Origin: Legionella sp.
GTDB lineage: Bacteria > Pseudomonadota > Gammaproteobacteria > Legionellales > Legionellaceae
Direction: 5' to 3'
Length of the DNA stretch: 55,881 nucleotides
Assembly (NCBI GenBank): GCA_031291095.1
Contig: JARLJR010000113.1
Location: 1-55,881, forward strand
The translations under genes and the position numbers were made by a program. The notes beneath the pieces were generated by a model. The model made no database searches, was not told where the DNA came from, and saw only the letters and a list, made by a program, of their open reading frames with translations. Below are positions 17,399 through 26,930 of this stretch, piece after piece; position 1 is the stretch's first letter; each line of letters starts with the position of its first letter.

Positions 17399-18054
17399 TG
17401 AAGCAATTAAGCCTGACCCCAGAGCTTTATGACTACATTTTGGATAAATCATTGCGCGAGCATCCTACCTTGGAACGCTTGCGCAAGGACACTTCATTAA
17501 TGGAACTGGCAAACATGCAAGTTGCGCCAGAACAAGCACAATTCATGCAGTTTCTTTTACGCACCATAGGCGCTAAAAATGTATTGGAACTAGGAACATT
17601 CACGGGCTATAGCGCCTTGGCCATGTCTCTAGCCCTGCCCGATGATGGTCGTTTAATTACCTGTGACATTAGTGCTCAGTGGACTAAAAAAGCGCATCTT
17701 TTTTGGGAAGAGGCCAAGCAAGCGCAAAAGATTGAATTGCGCCTTGGGCCAGCTTTAGACTCGCTGCAGGCACTCATTGACGAGGGTTGGGAACAAAAAT
17801 TTGATTTTATCTTTATTGATGCGGATAAAACCAATTACGTTCAATACTATGAGCTGGCATTAAAACTGATTCAGCCTAAAGGCATCATTGCTATTGATAA
17901 TGTTCTTTGGGATGGTAAAGTGATCGATGAGCAGGACACAAACGGTCAGACCCGAGAAATAAAAAAACTTAATGATTTGATTAAAAATGACCAGCGGGTA
18001 TTTACCAGCATGTTACCCATCGCAGATGGATTGTTTTTAGTGCACTTAGCATAG
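17398..18054 (+). CDS. Class I SAM-dependent O-methyltransferase (CCoAMT-like)
   Basis: 218 aa, the length of the caffeoyl-CoA/catechol O-methyltransferase-like family. Motifs: VLELGTFTGYSALAMSLALP (SAM binding), FDFIFIDADKTNYVQYYE (metal-binding Asp) and AIDNVLWDGKV. Likely methylates a catechol-like hydroxyl with a divalent metal; the physiological substrate is unknown. It overlaps the amino-acid dehydrogenase stop by one base and precedes the tyrosine catabolism genes by about 100 bp. Confidence 0.92.
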   Translation: MKQLSLTPELYDYILDKSLREHPTLERLRKDTSLMELANMQVAPEQAQFMQFLLRTIGAKNVLELGTFTGYSALAMSLALPDDGRLITCDISAQWTKKAHLFWEEAKQAQKIELRLGPALDSLQALIDEGWEQKFDFIFIDADKTNYVQYYELALKLIQPKGIIAIDNVLWDGKVIDEQDTNGQTREIKKLNDLIKNDQRVFTSMLPIADGLFLVHLA

Positions 18055-18152
18055 GCTAAGTTTAACAGGGCCTGCTGACATTTCGCTAGTTTGATGCAAA
18101 ATGCCAACAGACCCCAAGCCGGATAAGGAAACCTATACAAGGAGTATAACGA

Positions 18153-19199
18153 ATGCAAACAAATGAGAATCCATGTGGATTGGATGGCTTTGCTTTTTTA
18201 GAGTTCTCAGGACCAGACAAAAAACGCCTACATCAACAATTTCTCGATATGGGCTTTCAAATTACCGCAACCCATAAAGACCAAGACATTGCCTTATTTC
18301 AACAAGGGCAAATTCAATTCATAGTTAATGCAACAACACACAGCCAAGCAGCAGTTCATGCAGCCACTCATGGCCCTGGAGCCTGTGCAATGGGCTTTAA
18401 AGTACATGATGCTAAAGCTGCTTTTGCGCATGCAATTAAGCATGGAGCAACTGCTTTTGAAGATTGCGAGCATGCCCATCATGGCTTACCAGCAATTCAA
18501 GCGATTGGTGGTAGTGTCATTTATTTTGTTGATGACCAGCATCAACCTTTTGCCCAACACTGGACGAATAAATCAGATGCCCCAGTAAGCAATGGTCTTT
18601 TACTTATTGATCACCTAACTCATAACGTCTTCCGCGGTAATATGGATAAATGGGCTAATTTCTATGAACAGATCTTTAATTTCCAAGAAATCCGTTATTT
18701 TAATATCAAAGGCAAAATGACCGGTTTGCTTAGCCGTGCCTTAGGTAGCCCCTGTGGGAAAATCAAAATTCCTCTAAATGAATCCAAAGATGATGTATCA
18801 CAAATTGAAGAATTCCTCCATGAGTATCATGGCGAAGGCATACAGCATATGGCCTTAACCACGGACAATATTTATCACACGGTACATAGCCTAAGAGAAC
18901 AAGGAGTTCAATTCCTTGATGTTCCAGACGCCTATTATGAAATGCTGCAAGATCGCCTCCCCTGGCATCAAGAGCCGGTGAAACAGCTGTACCAAGAAAA
19001 AATATTGATTGATGGTGAAACTGATCCCAAACATGGTTTATTACTGCAAATCTTTACTGAAAATATTTTTGGCCCGGTGTTTTTTGAAATTATTCAACGT
19101 AAAGGCAATCAAGGATTTGGTGAAGGAAACTTCCAGGCGTTATTTGAAGCAATTGAACGTGACCAAATCAAACGTGGTACTTTAAAAGAAGTTCAGTAG
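18153..19199 (+). CDS. hppD: 4-Hydroxyphenylpyruvate dioxygenase (legiolysin)
   Basis: 348 aa. Converts 4-hydroxyphenylpyruvate to homogentisate with Fe(II) and O2. The iron ligands are visible: H154 (LIDHLTHNV), H232 (GIQHMALTT) and E312 (FFEIIQRKG), followed by the conserved GFGEGNFQALFE. In L. pneumophila the same gene (lly) is called legiolysin because homogentisate oxidises to the brown pyomelanin pigment and confers haemolysis and fluorescence. AAGGAG precedes the ATG. It heads an apparent operon with fumarylacetoacetase-like and maleylacetoacetate isomerase genes at 8-10 bp spacing. Confidence 0.96.
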   Translation: MQTNENPCGLDGFAFLEFSGPDKKRLHQQFLDMGFQITATHKDQDIALFQQGQIQFIVNATTHSQAAVHAATHGPGACAMGFKVHDAKAAFAHAIKHGATAFEDCEHAHHGLPAIQAIGGSVIYFVDDQHQPFAQHWTNKSDAPVSNGLLLIDHLTHNVFRGNMDKWANFYEQIFNFQEIRYFNIKGKMTGLLSRALGSPCGKIKIPLNESKDDVSQIEEFLHEYHGEGIQHMALTTDNIYHTVHSLREQGVQFLDVPDAYYEMLQDRLPWHQEPVKQLYQEKILIDGETDPKHGLLLQIFTENIFGPVFFEIIQRKGNQGFGEGNFQALFEAIERDQIKRGTLKEVQ

Positions 19200-19207
19200 G
19201 AATCTTT

Positions 19208-20191
19208 ATGAAACTAGCAACGTTAAAATCAGCCTCTTCACGAGATGGAGAATTATGTGTGGTCAATCAAGCATTGACCCACGCCATACGCGTTCCGCAC
19301 ATTGCCACCAATATGCAATATGCCCTGGATCATTGGCAGCAGGTTGAACCTGAATTGCAAAAAATATACCAGCAGTTAAACGAACAGCGTTTAGACAATG
19401 CATTTGCATTCGATCCCCAACATTGTACTTCTCCCCTACCTCGTGCGTATCAGTGGGCTGATGGCAGTGCCTACGTGAATCATGTTGAATTAGTCCGTAA
19501 AGCGCGCGGCGCAGAAATGCCTGAAGATTTCTGGATTAATCCACTGATGTATCAAGGAGGCTCAGATACATTCCTTGGGCCTAGAGATCCAATCCTTACA
19601 GCAGATGAAGCCTATGGAATCGATTTTGAGGCAGAAGTGGCGGTGATTACCGATGATGTACCGATGGGAATTGGTGCTGAAAATGCTGGCAAACATATTA
19701 AATTACTGATGTTAGTTAACGATGTTTCTTTGCGTAATTTAATCCCAGGGGAACTTGCCAAAGGCTTTGGTTTTTTCCAATCAAAACCTTCAAGCAGCTT
19801 TTCTCCTGTAGCCATTACTCCTGACGAACTCGCGCATTCGTGGGATGGTCAGCGAGTACATCTCCCTCTCATCAGCCACTTAAATGGGCAGCTATTTGGC
19901 CAGCCTGAAGCCGGCATCGACATGACTTTTTCATTTACTGAATTAGTCCAACATGCTGCAAAAACCAGAGCATTAAGTGCAGGAACAATTGTAGGTTCAG
20001 GAACCGTATCTAATCTGGACCGCAGTAAAGGTTCCTCATGTATTGCAGAAAAAAGAATGCTGGAAATCATTGAGCAAGGCCAAGCCAAAACTCCGTTTAT
20101 GCATTTTGGGGATACGATTCGCATCGAAATGCTGGATAAACAAGGCAATAGTCTTTTTGGTGCCATCGAACAAACTGTGAAGCAGGGGTAA
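19208..20191 (+). CDS. Fumarylacetoacetate hydrolase-family protein
   Basis: 327 aa. Conserved FAH-fold features: FDFEAEVAVITDDVP (metal-binding acidic residues), NDVSLRNLIPGE, FFQSKPSSSFSPVAITPDEL and GTIVGSGTVSN. Context in the tyrosine pathway favours fumarylacetoacetate hydrolysis to fumarate and acetoacetate; the shorter length and bacterial-type sequence differ from the 420-aa eukaryotic FAH, so the precise substrate is inferred. Nine bases after hppD and ten before maiA. Confidence 0.88.
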   Translation: MKLATLKSASSRDGELCVVNQALTHAIRVPHIATNMQYALDHWQQVEPELQKIYQQLNEQRLDNAFAFDPQHCTSPLPRAYQWADGSAYVNHVELVRKARGAEMPEDFWINPLMYQGGSDTFLGPRDPILTADEAYGIDFEAEVAVITDDVPMGIGAENAGKHIKLLMLVNDVSLRNLIPGELAKGFGFFQSKPSSSFSPVAITPDELAHSWDGQRVHLPLISHLNGQLFGQPEAGIDMTFSFTELVQHAAKTRALSAGTIVGSGTVSNLDRSKGSSCIAEKRMLEIIEQGQAKTPFMHFGDTIRIEMLDKQGNSLFGAIEQTVKQG

Positions 20192-20200
20192 GCCCAGATC

Positions 20201-20836
20201 ATGATGAAACTTTACGATTACTTTCGTTCTACAGCCAGTTATCGTGTACGCATTGCGATGAATCTTAAAGGCATCAATTATGAAAAAATCGGTGTCCATT
20301 TAGTTAATAATGGTGGAGAACAGCATCACCCCGAATACCGTAAGGTCAATCCGCAAGGGTTGGTGCCTTGTTTGGAGGTTGAGGGAGAGACCATTAATCA
20401 ATCCTTGGCCATTATTGAGTATTTGGACGAAATCTATCCGACCCCATCATTACTACCGCAAGATTCCTTTGCCAAAGCTACCGTGCGCTCGCTCGCATTA
20501 ATGATCGTTTGTGACATGCATCCATTAAATAATTTACGGGTGTTAAATCAGTTGAAAGCGGAATTTAATGCCAATGAATCACAAGTTACTGAATGGTATC
20601 ATCATTGGTTAAAAAAAGGATTCGATGCGCTTGAAGCAAAACTACAAACCATCGAGCGTACGCAGCCATTTTGTCTGGGAGATAGCCCGTCCATGGCGGA
20701 TCTTTGCCTTATTCCCCAGGTCTTTAATGCGAAGCGTTTTAATTTTGCGTTGGATGATTACCCATTAATCCGCGAAATTGATGCCCATTGCTTAACATTA
20801 AACGCGTTTCAGGATGCAGCTCCGAAAGAAGCGTAG
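20201..20836 (+). CDS. maiA: Maleylacetoacetate isomerase (zeta-class GST)
   Basis: 211 aa, typical for the family. N-terminal thioredoxin fold with YDYFRSTASYRVRIAMNLKG (the catalytic Ser/Arg region of zeta GSTs), PQGLVPCLEVEG and NQSLAIIEYLDE, followed by the helical domain with CLGDSPSMADLCLIPQ. Glutathione-dependent isomerisation of maleylacetoacetate to fumarylacetoacetate, the penultimate tyrosine-degradation step. Two adjacent ATGs are possible starts. Homogentisate dioxygenase, needed between HppD and this enzyme, is not encoded here. Confidence 0.94.
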   Translation: MMKLYDYFRSTASYRVRIAMNLKGINYEKIGVHLVNNGGEQHHPEYRKVNPQGLVPCLEVEGETINQSLAIIEYLDEIYPTPSLLPQDSFAKATVRSLALMIVCDMHPLNNLRVLNQLKAEFNANESQVTEWYHHWLKKGFDALEAKLQTIERTQPFCLGDSPSMADLCLIPQVFNAKRFNFALDDYPLIREIDAHCLTLNAFQDAAPKEA

Positions 20837-20881
20837 AATGCGTTCATACAGCGTATAATTACGTTTTATTTTTTATTGTAG

Positions 20882-20904
20882 CCTGGGGCTTGCAACCAGG
20901 TTTT
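20882..20904 (+). terminator. Hairpin with T tract after maiA
   Basis: CCTGG / CCAGG (20882-20886, 20896-20900) followed by TTTT. Its sequence (CTTGCAACCAGG) belongs to the same motif family as the rne terminator at 52287 and the palindrome at 29763. Confidence 0.55.
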
Positions 20905-20963
20905 CATTTTCTCAGTCGATTAAATCAGCGCAATCCACAAGCGTTCGCAAACTATGGAAATTT

Positions 20964-21051
20964 CGTCAATTGCGTGGAGCATAGTGACGAAGCAACCCAG
21001 GAGTGCAAGGCACGGAGCCCTGGGTTGCTTCACTTCGTTCGCAATGACGGG
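20964..21051. repeat. Imperfect palindrome of the GTCATTGCGAACGAAG family
   Basis: The right part on the minus strand reads GTCATTGCGAACGAAGTG followed by AAGCAACCCAGGG; the left part is a diverged reverse complement (GTGACGAAGCAACCCAGG). It lies between convergent maiA and the next minus-strand gene. A broken fragment of the family is visible at 55771-55791. Confidence 0.7.
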
Positions 21052-21078
21052 GATCAGGTTTAAAATTAAAATTCTCGT

Positions 21079-21639
21079 TTAAAACCAAGCCTTAATTAGC
21101 TCCGACGTTACTACTCCCTGAGGTGTTTTTTCCAACATACTCCAAGTGGTTTTACAACGCTGTAAATAGCCTAACAATAGATTTTCATTCGTACAGCGAT
21201 AACGAACCGGCATTTCCTCATAAACTTCAGTTGAATAAACCGCTAAACAACGTTCGCCGTTGGACAATTCAATCCCCCAAGGGTAAGTCCGCGACATATC
21301 AAGCGTCTCATTTTGCGCATTGTTTAAAGGCACCGATACATTAATTTGTACGCTATCACCCACCCAAGGTGATTGCGGGCATAAAGCCTCTTTGCGATTA
21401 GTTCCGGCTTTAACAAAACAAGGATCAAAAGTTCGCCCCCCCGCCTCACAACGCCACGCATCTTCACGCACAATAATACGTGATTGAGACAGACAGTGCC
21501 CTGCTAAAGTTTGTTTTACGCTAGGCATTACTTGACCGGTGGCTTCACCATAAGGCCTGTATAGTTTCAATACAGTATCTTTAGCCTGCCCCAAGGTCGA
21601 ACAACAAAATAATAACGCAAATAAAACTCTTTGCTTCAT
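21079..21639 (-). CDS. Secreted cysteine-rich hypothetical protein
   Basis: 186 aa with signal peptide (MKQRVLFALLFCCSTLGQA). The mature part contains several well-spaced cysteines (HCLSQ, WRCEAG, DPCFVK, ALCPQ, RCLAVY, RYRCTN, QRCKTT), suggesting periplasmic disulfides. No family recognised. GAGGGAG lies upstream of the ATG. Monocistronic and divergent from asnS. Confidence 0.75.
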   Translation of the reverse strand: MKQRVLFALLFCCSTLGQAKDTVLKLYRPYGEATGQVMPSVKQTLAGHCLSQSRIIVREDAWRCEAGGRTFDPCFVKAGTNRKEALCPQSPWVGDSVQINVSVPLNNAQNETLDMSRTYPWGIELSNGERCLAVYSTEVYEEMPVRYRCTNENLLLGYLQRCKTTWSMLEKTPQGVVTSELIKAWF

Positions 21640-21704
21640 AATGCTCCCTCACCGATTTTATTTAGTGTATCATCGCATATTATATTCAACCACAGGAATA
21701 AAAA

Positions 21705-23108
21705 ATGGCAGAAGTTTTTACCATCAAAGAATGTTTCGATGGTGTAGTCAACGTAGATGAGCAAGTTACTGTAAGAGGTTGGGTTAAAACCCGCCGTGAT
21801 TCCAAAACAGGTTTATCCTTCATTAGCCTGCATGATGGCTCCTGTTTTGCGCCAATTCAAATTGTAGCTACTGATGCGTTGTCAAATTATCAAGATGAAG
21901 TTACCAAACTTAATGCGGGTTGCTCTATTATCGCTCGCGGAAAATTAGTTGCCTCTCAAGGTAAAGGCCAATCCTTTGAAATTCAAGCTGAGCATATTAC
22001 TGTTGTTGGCTGGGTAGAAAACCCAGATACTTACCCTATCCAAGCCAAACGCCATACCCTGGAGTTTTTGCGTGAGGTAGCTCACTTACGTCCTCGCACC
22101 AATACCATTAGTGCCGTGACACGTATCCGTCATTGTTTATCCCAGGCAGTCCATCGATTTTTCCATGAGCAAGGTTATTTTTGGATTCATACGCCCATTA
22201 TTACCTCAAGCGATTGCGAAGGGGCTGGGGAAATGTTCCGTGTATCGACTTTAGACTTAGTTAATACGCCTAAAAATGCTCAAGGCCAAATTGATTTCAG
22301 CAAAGATTTCTTTGGTAAAGAATCCTTCTTAACCGTATCTGGACAATTGAACTTGGAAGCATATTGCTTAGCAATGTCTAAAGTATACACCTTTGGTCCA
22401 ACCTTCCGCGCTGAAAACTCCAATACTAGCCGTCACTTAGCTGAGTTTTGGATGATTGAGCCTGAACTAGCTTTTGCAACACTTCATGATATTTGTGACC
22501 TAAGTCAAAATATGCTGCGCTATTTATGTAAAGCGGTATTGAATGAGCGTCTTGATGATATGGAATTTTTCAATCAATTTGTTGCTCCTGGGTGCATAGA
22601 ACGTCTTGAGCATATAGTTAACTCTGATTTCGAAGTAATGACTTATACGGATGCGATTAAAGTCCTAGAGAAGTCGGAACAGAAATTTGAATTCCCAGTC
22701 AGTTGGGGGCTGGATTTACAATCAGAGCATGAGCGCTATTTGGCTGAAGTTCACTGCAAAAAGCCAGTTATTTTGACCAACTACCCACAAGAAATAAAAA
22801 GCTTCTACATGCGTCTTAACGATGATGGCAAAACAGTTGCCGCGATGGACGTGTTAGCTCCTGGAATTGGAGAAATTATTGGTGGAAGCCAGCGTGAAGA
22901 CCGACTGGATATTTTCGACCGACGTCTTGAAGAATGCAACCTTAATAAAGAAAGCTATCAATGGTACCGGGATCTGCGTCGTTACGGCAGCGTTCCTCAC
23001 GCCGGCTTTGGTTTAGGTTTCGAACGCTTAGTTAGTTATGTAACTGGTTTAGCGAATGTTCGTGATGTAATTCCATTCCCTCGTACACCGGGACATGCTG
23101 ACTACTAA
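21705..23108 (+). CDS. asnS: Asparaginyl-tRNA synthetase
   Basis: 467 aa, standard length. N-terminal OB-fold anticodon-binding domain ([20 protein letters not shown]) and class IIb catalytic core with motif 2 [21 protein letters not shown] and motif 3 [15 protein letters not shown]. Charges tRNA-Asn with asparagine. Preceded by CAGGAA. The N-terminus and the ending [13 protein letters not shown] are typical of AsnS. Confidence 0.98.
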   Translation: MAEVFTIKECFDGVVNVDEQVTVRGWVKTRRDSKTGLSFISLHDGSCFAPIQIVATDALSNYQDEVTKLNAGCSIIARGKLVASQGKGQSFEIQAEHITVVGWVENPDTYPIQAKRHTLEFLREVAHLRPRTNTISAVTRIRHCLSQAVHRFFHEQGYFWIHTPIITSSDCEGAGEMFRVSTLDLVNTPKNAQGQIDFSKDFFGKESFLTVSGQLNLEAYCLAMSKVYTFGPTFRAENSNTSRHLAEFWMIEPELAFATLHDICDLSQNMLRYLCKAVLNERLDDMEFFNQFVAPGCIERLEHIVNSDFEVMTYTDAIKVLEKSEQKFEFPVSWGLDLQSEHERYLAEVHCKKPVILTNYPQEIKSFYMRLNDDGKTVAAMDVLAPGIGEIIGGSQREDRLDIFDRRLEECNLNKESYQWYRDLRRYGSVPHAGFGLGFERLVSYVTGLANVRDVIPFPRTPGHADY

Positions 23109-23119
23109 GAGCTAAATGC

Positions 23120-23160
23120 GTAGCCCATATTGGACGAAGTCGTAATACGGGCTACAGTTT
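23120..23160. terminator. Palindromic terminator of the GTAGCCCGTATT family after asnS
   Basis: Arms GTAGCCCATATT and AATACGGGCTAC pair over 12 positions with one G-U wobble and are followed by AGTTTTT. The same palindrome recurs, perfectly, at 53490-53523. Located between convergent genes. Confidence 0.75.
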
Positions 23161-23170
23161 TTGCGCTTCC

Positions 23171-23413
23171 CTAAGAAGGACGCGTAACACCAGGTTCAGG
23201 CTCAGACGAATTAACTGGGGCAGGTGGCACGCTTTTATGCGATAAAAAACCATGTTTTGAGGATTTAGCTGAGGAAGGTACTACAGTGCCAAAATCTTTC
23301 AAATCATACTGCGCACGATCAAATCCCTCGGAGGCAGAACGTTTCCGTTTTGTTCCACTAAATGTAACATTGTGCAACTTCTCACTTTGTGCTTTTCCAT
23401 CGTTAATACCCAT
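23171..23413 (-). CDS. Small hypothetical protein with basic NLS-like patch
   Basis: 80 aa, disordered composition rich in Ser, Pro and Lys, with GTKRKRSASEGFD near residue 21 and a proline-rich end. GGGAG lies upstream of the ATG. No homology recognised. Small soluble proteins with such a basic cluster occur among Legionella effectors, but this is speculative. Confidence 0.55.
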   Translation of the reverse strand: MGINDGKAQSEKLHNVTFSGTKRKRSASEGFDRAQYDLKDFGTVVPSSAKSSKHGFLSHKSVPPAPVNSSEPEPGVTRPS

Positions 23414-23443
23414 ATTGATTACTCCCTATCGATTTAAAATATA

Positions 23444-24121
23444 TTAACTTGATAAAGTCCCCTCTCCCAAAACTAGCACTCTATCCATGCGTTGTGCTAA
23501 TTGTTGATCATGCGTCACGATAACCAGGGCGGTATTCATTTCTTTATTTAAATCCAACATCAAATCAAAAACTTTGGTCGCTGTTGCCTGATCCAGATTT
23601 CCTGTAGGCTCATCTGCTAATACACAATAAGGTTGATGAACTAACGCACGCGCAATAGCCACGCGTTGACGTTCCCCACCGGAAAGTTGGGACGGCTTAT
23701 GTTCTTTTCTAGCTTCAAGACCTACTGCATCAAGGATCTTACTTGCTTTTCCTTGAGCCTCACTGATCGAGCTATTCCCCAATAATAACGGCATACATAC
23801 ATTTTCAAGCGCACTAAATTCGGGGAGTAAATGATGAAACTGGTAGATAAACCCTAAACCATGGTTGCGTAACTGACAACGTCGCTTTTCACTAATCTTC
23901 TGCCAATTCACATCGTTGACCACCACTTCACCACTAGTTGGCTTATCCAAACCACCTAATAAATGCAAGAGTGTACTTTTGCCTGAACCCGAGGGGCCAA
24001 TAATAGCCACCCGTTCACCACGAGCAATGGAAATATCAATTCCTCGTAGTACCTCTACTTTCGAGGAGCCGTCATTATAAGATTTATAAAGTTGTTTACT
24101 GCTTAAAATAATATCACTCAT
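23444..24121 (-). CDS. lolD: Lipoprotein-releasing ABC ATPase
   Basis: 225 aa. Walker [12 protein letters not shown], signature [15 protein letters not shown], Walker [14 protein letters not shown] and the switch His in VTHDQ. The [18 protein letters not shown] segment is typical of LolD (MacB/LolD subfamily). It powers release of outer-membrane lipoproteins to LolA. It overlaps the permease gene by 8 bp, so the two are translationally coupled. Confidence 0.95.
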   Translation of the reverse strand: MSDIILSSKQLYKSYNDGSSKVEVLRGIDISIARGERVAIIGPSGSGKSTLLHLLGGLDKPTSGEVVVNDVNWQKISEKRRCQLRNHGLGFIYQFHHLLPEFSALENVCMPLLLGNSSISEAQGKASKILDAVGLEARKEHKPSQLSGGERQRVAIARALVHQPYCVLADEPTGNLDQATATKVFDLMLDLNKEMNTALVIVTHDQQLAQRMDRVLVLGEGTLSS

Positions 24122-25358
24122 AATGCAAAGCCTCCGCGATTACCGTTTTTGAAGCGCGCCAAGCAGGATAAATAGTTGCCAAGAAGCTCATTAATAATGC
24201 CATAACACATACTTTCCAAATGTCGCTAAACAGAATTTTAGAAGGCAGGTAATCCACAAAATAGATGCTGGATGACAAGACCTTAACATGGAGCCAAGTT
24301 TGTAAATGATTCACAATAGTAGTGGCATTATCAGCCAAGAGTAGCCCACCAATCAAGCCTAAGGCAGTCCCCACAACACCTACCATCATCCCTTGCACGA
24401 TGAATGTCCAGAGTATTGTTGAAGGGGTTGCTCCGATTGTTCTTAAAATAGCAATTTCAGCTTGCTTGTCATTCACTACCATCACCAAAGAAGATACTAA
24501 ATTAAATGCAGCCACCGCAATAATCAACAATAAGATCATAAACATCATGGTTTTTTCCATCTTCACTGCTTCGAAAAATGCGCCATACTGTTCCGTCCAA
24601 TTACCTGCTTGATATTCATCACCTAATAAATGGGATAAACGCATAGATAACTCAGGAGCCTGATAAACGTTATTAATCTTCATTTTAAGGCCAGTAACAT
24701 CATCACCCATTTGAAAAAGCTTTTGCGCATCTTCCATATTGATGAAGGCCAGGCGAGTATCAAAATTAAACCCAGAGCCTGCAGAAAAGACACCAACAAC
24801 CGTAAATCGTTTAAAGCGAGGAATCATACCGGTTGGGTTCACCGTTGCTTGAGGAATCATCACCGTCACTTTATCCCCAATCATTGCTCCCATGGTATCT
24901 GCAATGTTCTTACCTAAGATGATGCCAAAATGGTTTAAGTTTTCAATGCTACCACCCAACAACTTATCCTTTAAATGGGTAATCTTCTCTTCTACAGAAG
25001 GAAGCACGCCAGTTAATACAATCGGTAAAACTTGACCATCATGAACTAACAAGCCTTGGCCACCGACATAGGGCGCAACTGCTTTAATTTCAGGAATAGT
25101 TCGGATTTTTTCCTCAACGGCCGGCCAATTACTTAAACGTTCATTAGGACCTGTGACAGTAATTTCAGGAGCCATACCAAAAAAACGATTGTGTATTTGC
25201 TCATCAAAGCCATTCATTACAGACAAAACCGTAACCAGCACCATTACTCCAATGCCAATACCCAGCATTGAGCTTAAAGAAATAAATGAGACAAAATGAT
25301 TTTTCTTTCGAGAGCGCGTATAACGCAACCCCATAAATAGGGCTAGTGGTTTAAACAT
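24114..25358 (-). CDS. Lipoprotein-releasing system permease (LolC/LolE family)
   Basis: 414 aa: an N-terminal membrane helix ([20 protein letters not shown]), a periplasmic MacB-like domain of about 220 residues, and three C-terminal membrane helices. Family motif [17 protein letters not shown] is at the N-terminus. Only one permease gene accompanies lolD here, whereas enteric bacteria have both lolC and lolE. A single LolF-type homodimeric permease is therefore likely, unless a second copy lies elsewhere. Confidence 0.93.
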   Translation of the reverse strand: MFKPLALFMGLRYTRSRKKNHFVSFISLSSMLGIGIGVMVLVTVLSVMNGFDEQIHNRFFGMAPEITVTGPNERLSNWPAVEEKIRTIPEIKAVAPYVGGQGLLVHDGQVLPIVLTGVLPSVEEKITHLKDKLLGGSIENLNHFGIILGKNIADTMGAMIGDKVTVMIPQATVNPTGMIPRFKRFTVVGVFSAGSGFNFDTRLAFINMEDAQKLFQMGDDVTGLKMKINNVYQAPELSMRLSHLLGDEYQAGNWTEQYGAFFEAVKMEKTMMFMILLLIIAVAAFNLVSSLVMVVNDKQAEIAILRTIGATPSTILWTFIVQGMMVGVVGTALGLIGGLLLADNATTIVNHLQTWLHVKVLSSSIYFVDYLPSKILFSDIWKVCVMALLMSFLATIYPAWRASKTVIAEALHYE

Positions 25359-25466
25359 AATTGCTTTAATTTTGGTTAAAGACTTATTGTAGAGAAAAAC
25401 GCTGCCTAGCGATATAGTTAATACCCCATCCCAAATAATTATTTCATTATCAGCTAACTCACATAC

Positions 25467-25489
25467 TTATCCACAGAATTTGTGGATAT
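25467..25489. promoter_or_regulatory. Inverted pair of DnaA-box-like 9-mers
   Basis: TTATCCACA (25467-25475) is a perfect consensus DnaA box; GAATT separates it from TGTGGATA (25481-25488), its inverted repeat and a near-perfect second box. It sits in the 268-bp space between the divergent lolC/E-type gene and the 25627 gene. Confidence 0.45.
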
Positions 25490-25626
25490 CTTTAGGTGGG
25501 TTCCCCTACGGTGTTCGGGATGACGTGCTGCTCCAGCGTATATTTTTCTATTTAATAGTATTAATTTTATAAACTAACAGGTATTCTGTGCAAACTAAAA
25601 GCACTCAAGCCAATAAGGTAAAGTGA

Positions 25627-26046
25627 ATGAATCTTAATTCATGGTATTTGCCATCGTTAATTGCCCTGTGCCTCTATGGAGCCTGGGGATATTGGGGAAC
25701 GAGAGCGTCCAATTTTATTAGCCCACTTTCAATTACCTTTTATTCCAGTCTTGGGGTACTTATTTCAGGGATTATTGCCTTAACGCTACTTGGGTTTAGA
25801 CCTGACTTACATGCTAAAGGCGGACTCTATGGGCTGCTTAATGGCTTAGCTAGTGGTATTGCCTGTATTTTTTTCATTTTAGCCTTACGCAATGGGCCAA
25901 CCATGCCGGTAGTTTTAGTCACCTCAATGTACCCAATGATCACGCTCATCCTGTGTATGGTGTTCTTAAAACAAAGTTTAACCTTAAAGCAAGCATTAGG
26001 CATGGGCTTTGCCATTATTGCCTTAATTTTGTTTGCTACAGAATAA
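25627..26046 (+). CDS. EamA/DMT-type small membrane transporter (single repeat)
   Basis: 139 aa with five predicted membrane helices. It corresponds to one EamA repeat: ALCLYGAWGYWGTRAS, later IFFILALRNGPTMPVVLVTSMYPMITLI and KQALGMGFAIIALI. Full EamA transporters have two such repeats, so this protein probably acts as a dimer, as in half-size members. Substrate unknown. The next gene starts 14 bp downstream and is likely cotranscribed. Confidence 0.85.
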   Translation: MNLNSWYLPSLIALCLYGAWGYWGTRASNFISPLSITFYSSLGVLISGIIALTLLGFRPDLHAKGGLYGLLNGLASGIACIFFILALRNGPTMPVVLVTSMYPMITLILCMVFLKQSLTLKQALGMGFAIIALILFATE

Positions 26047-26060
26047 ATTGGAAGCATTTT

Positions 26061-26924
26061 ATGAAAGCCTGCTTGTTCCTCCTAACATTGATCTGCTGCA
26101 ACTTTGCTCAAGCAAAACCTATCCTTGCTTTTGAACGCACGGGTTCTATTTGGACAGCAAACATTGATGGTAGCGATGCGAAAAAGGTTGCTGAAGGTTA
26201 TGTGCCTGAAGTATCCCCTGATGGAAAATACATTGCCTATAATGTAATGGATAATAACCACTCAACAAATCGTTATCTCGTATTATTAGCACTTGAATCC
26301 GGGAAGATAACTCAGTTAAAAAATATCCCATCCCAAAACAACTTTAATCCCGTCTGGTCTCCTGACAGTAAAAAGCTGCTGTTCAACACCTTCATTAACA
26401 ATGAATGGCATTTAGGGCTAATCAATGCTGATGGCAATGGATATCGCACGATTAAAAATACCGAAAATGAGTACCGACCAACTTGGGCTAATAATGGAAC
26501 CTCTTTTTTTAGCCATGATCTGAATTCAATCTATTGGTTGGATTTAGAAGGTAAGCTAATTAAAAAATGGCCGATTAATACACTTATTCCAAACGGAAGC
26601 ATGAGTAGTGCTTCTCGACTTAATATTTCACCCAATGGAAACATGCTAATTATGGATGTCGATATGGACGAAGAGTCTCCTGTATCGAGCTGGGAGGGAC
26701 CACCAACAGCGCTATGGACCTTTGATTTTAATTCAGGAAAAGCCACACGTATTAGTCCCAAAGGTATGCTTGCCTGGAGCCCTTTTTGGATTAATTCAGA
26801 GGCGTATGTGTTTATTGAGCAGAAGAAAACCGATAAGGATTTTGGATTGTATCGTGGGGCGTTAAAGAAATCCTCTCCAGTATTCTTATTAAAAGATGTT
26901 CAGACTCCTAGTGTCTCGCGATAA
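26061..26924 (+). CDS. Periplasmic TolB-like beta-propeller protein
   Basis: 287 aa. Signal peptide MKACLFLLTLICCNFAQA, then beta-propeller repeats of the TolB/WD40-like PD40 type (VPEVSPDGKYIAYNV, PVWSPDSKKLLFNTF, PTWANNGTSFFS, RLNISPNGNMLIM). The ATG at 26061 with GGAAG upstream is the real start; the reading frame extends further up but overlaps the transporter gene. Such propellers bind proteins or glycans; it is much shorter than TolB and lacks its N-terminal domain. Confidence 0.85.
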   Translation: MKACLFLLTLICCNFAQAKPILAFERTGSIWTANIDGSDAKKVAEGYVPEVSPDGKYIAYNVMDNNHSTNRYLVLLALESGKITQLKNIPSQNNFNPVWSPDSKKLLFNTFINNEWHLGLINADGNGYRTIKNTENEYRPTWANNGTSFFSHDLNSIYWLDLEGKLIKKWPINTLIPNGSMSSASRLNISPNGNMLIMDVDMDEESPVSSWEGPPTALWTFDFNSGKATRISPKGMLAWSPFWINSEAYVFIEQKKTDKDFGLYRGALKKSSPVFLLKDVQTPSVSR

Positions 26925-26930
26925 GAAGGA

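Noticed and set aside
25953-26060. Longer start for the beta-propeller gene
   Set aside because: It overlaps the transporter gene; a clear signal peptide and ribosome site begin at 26061.
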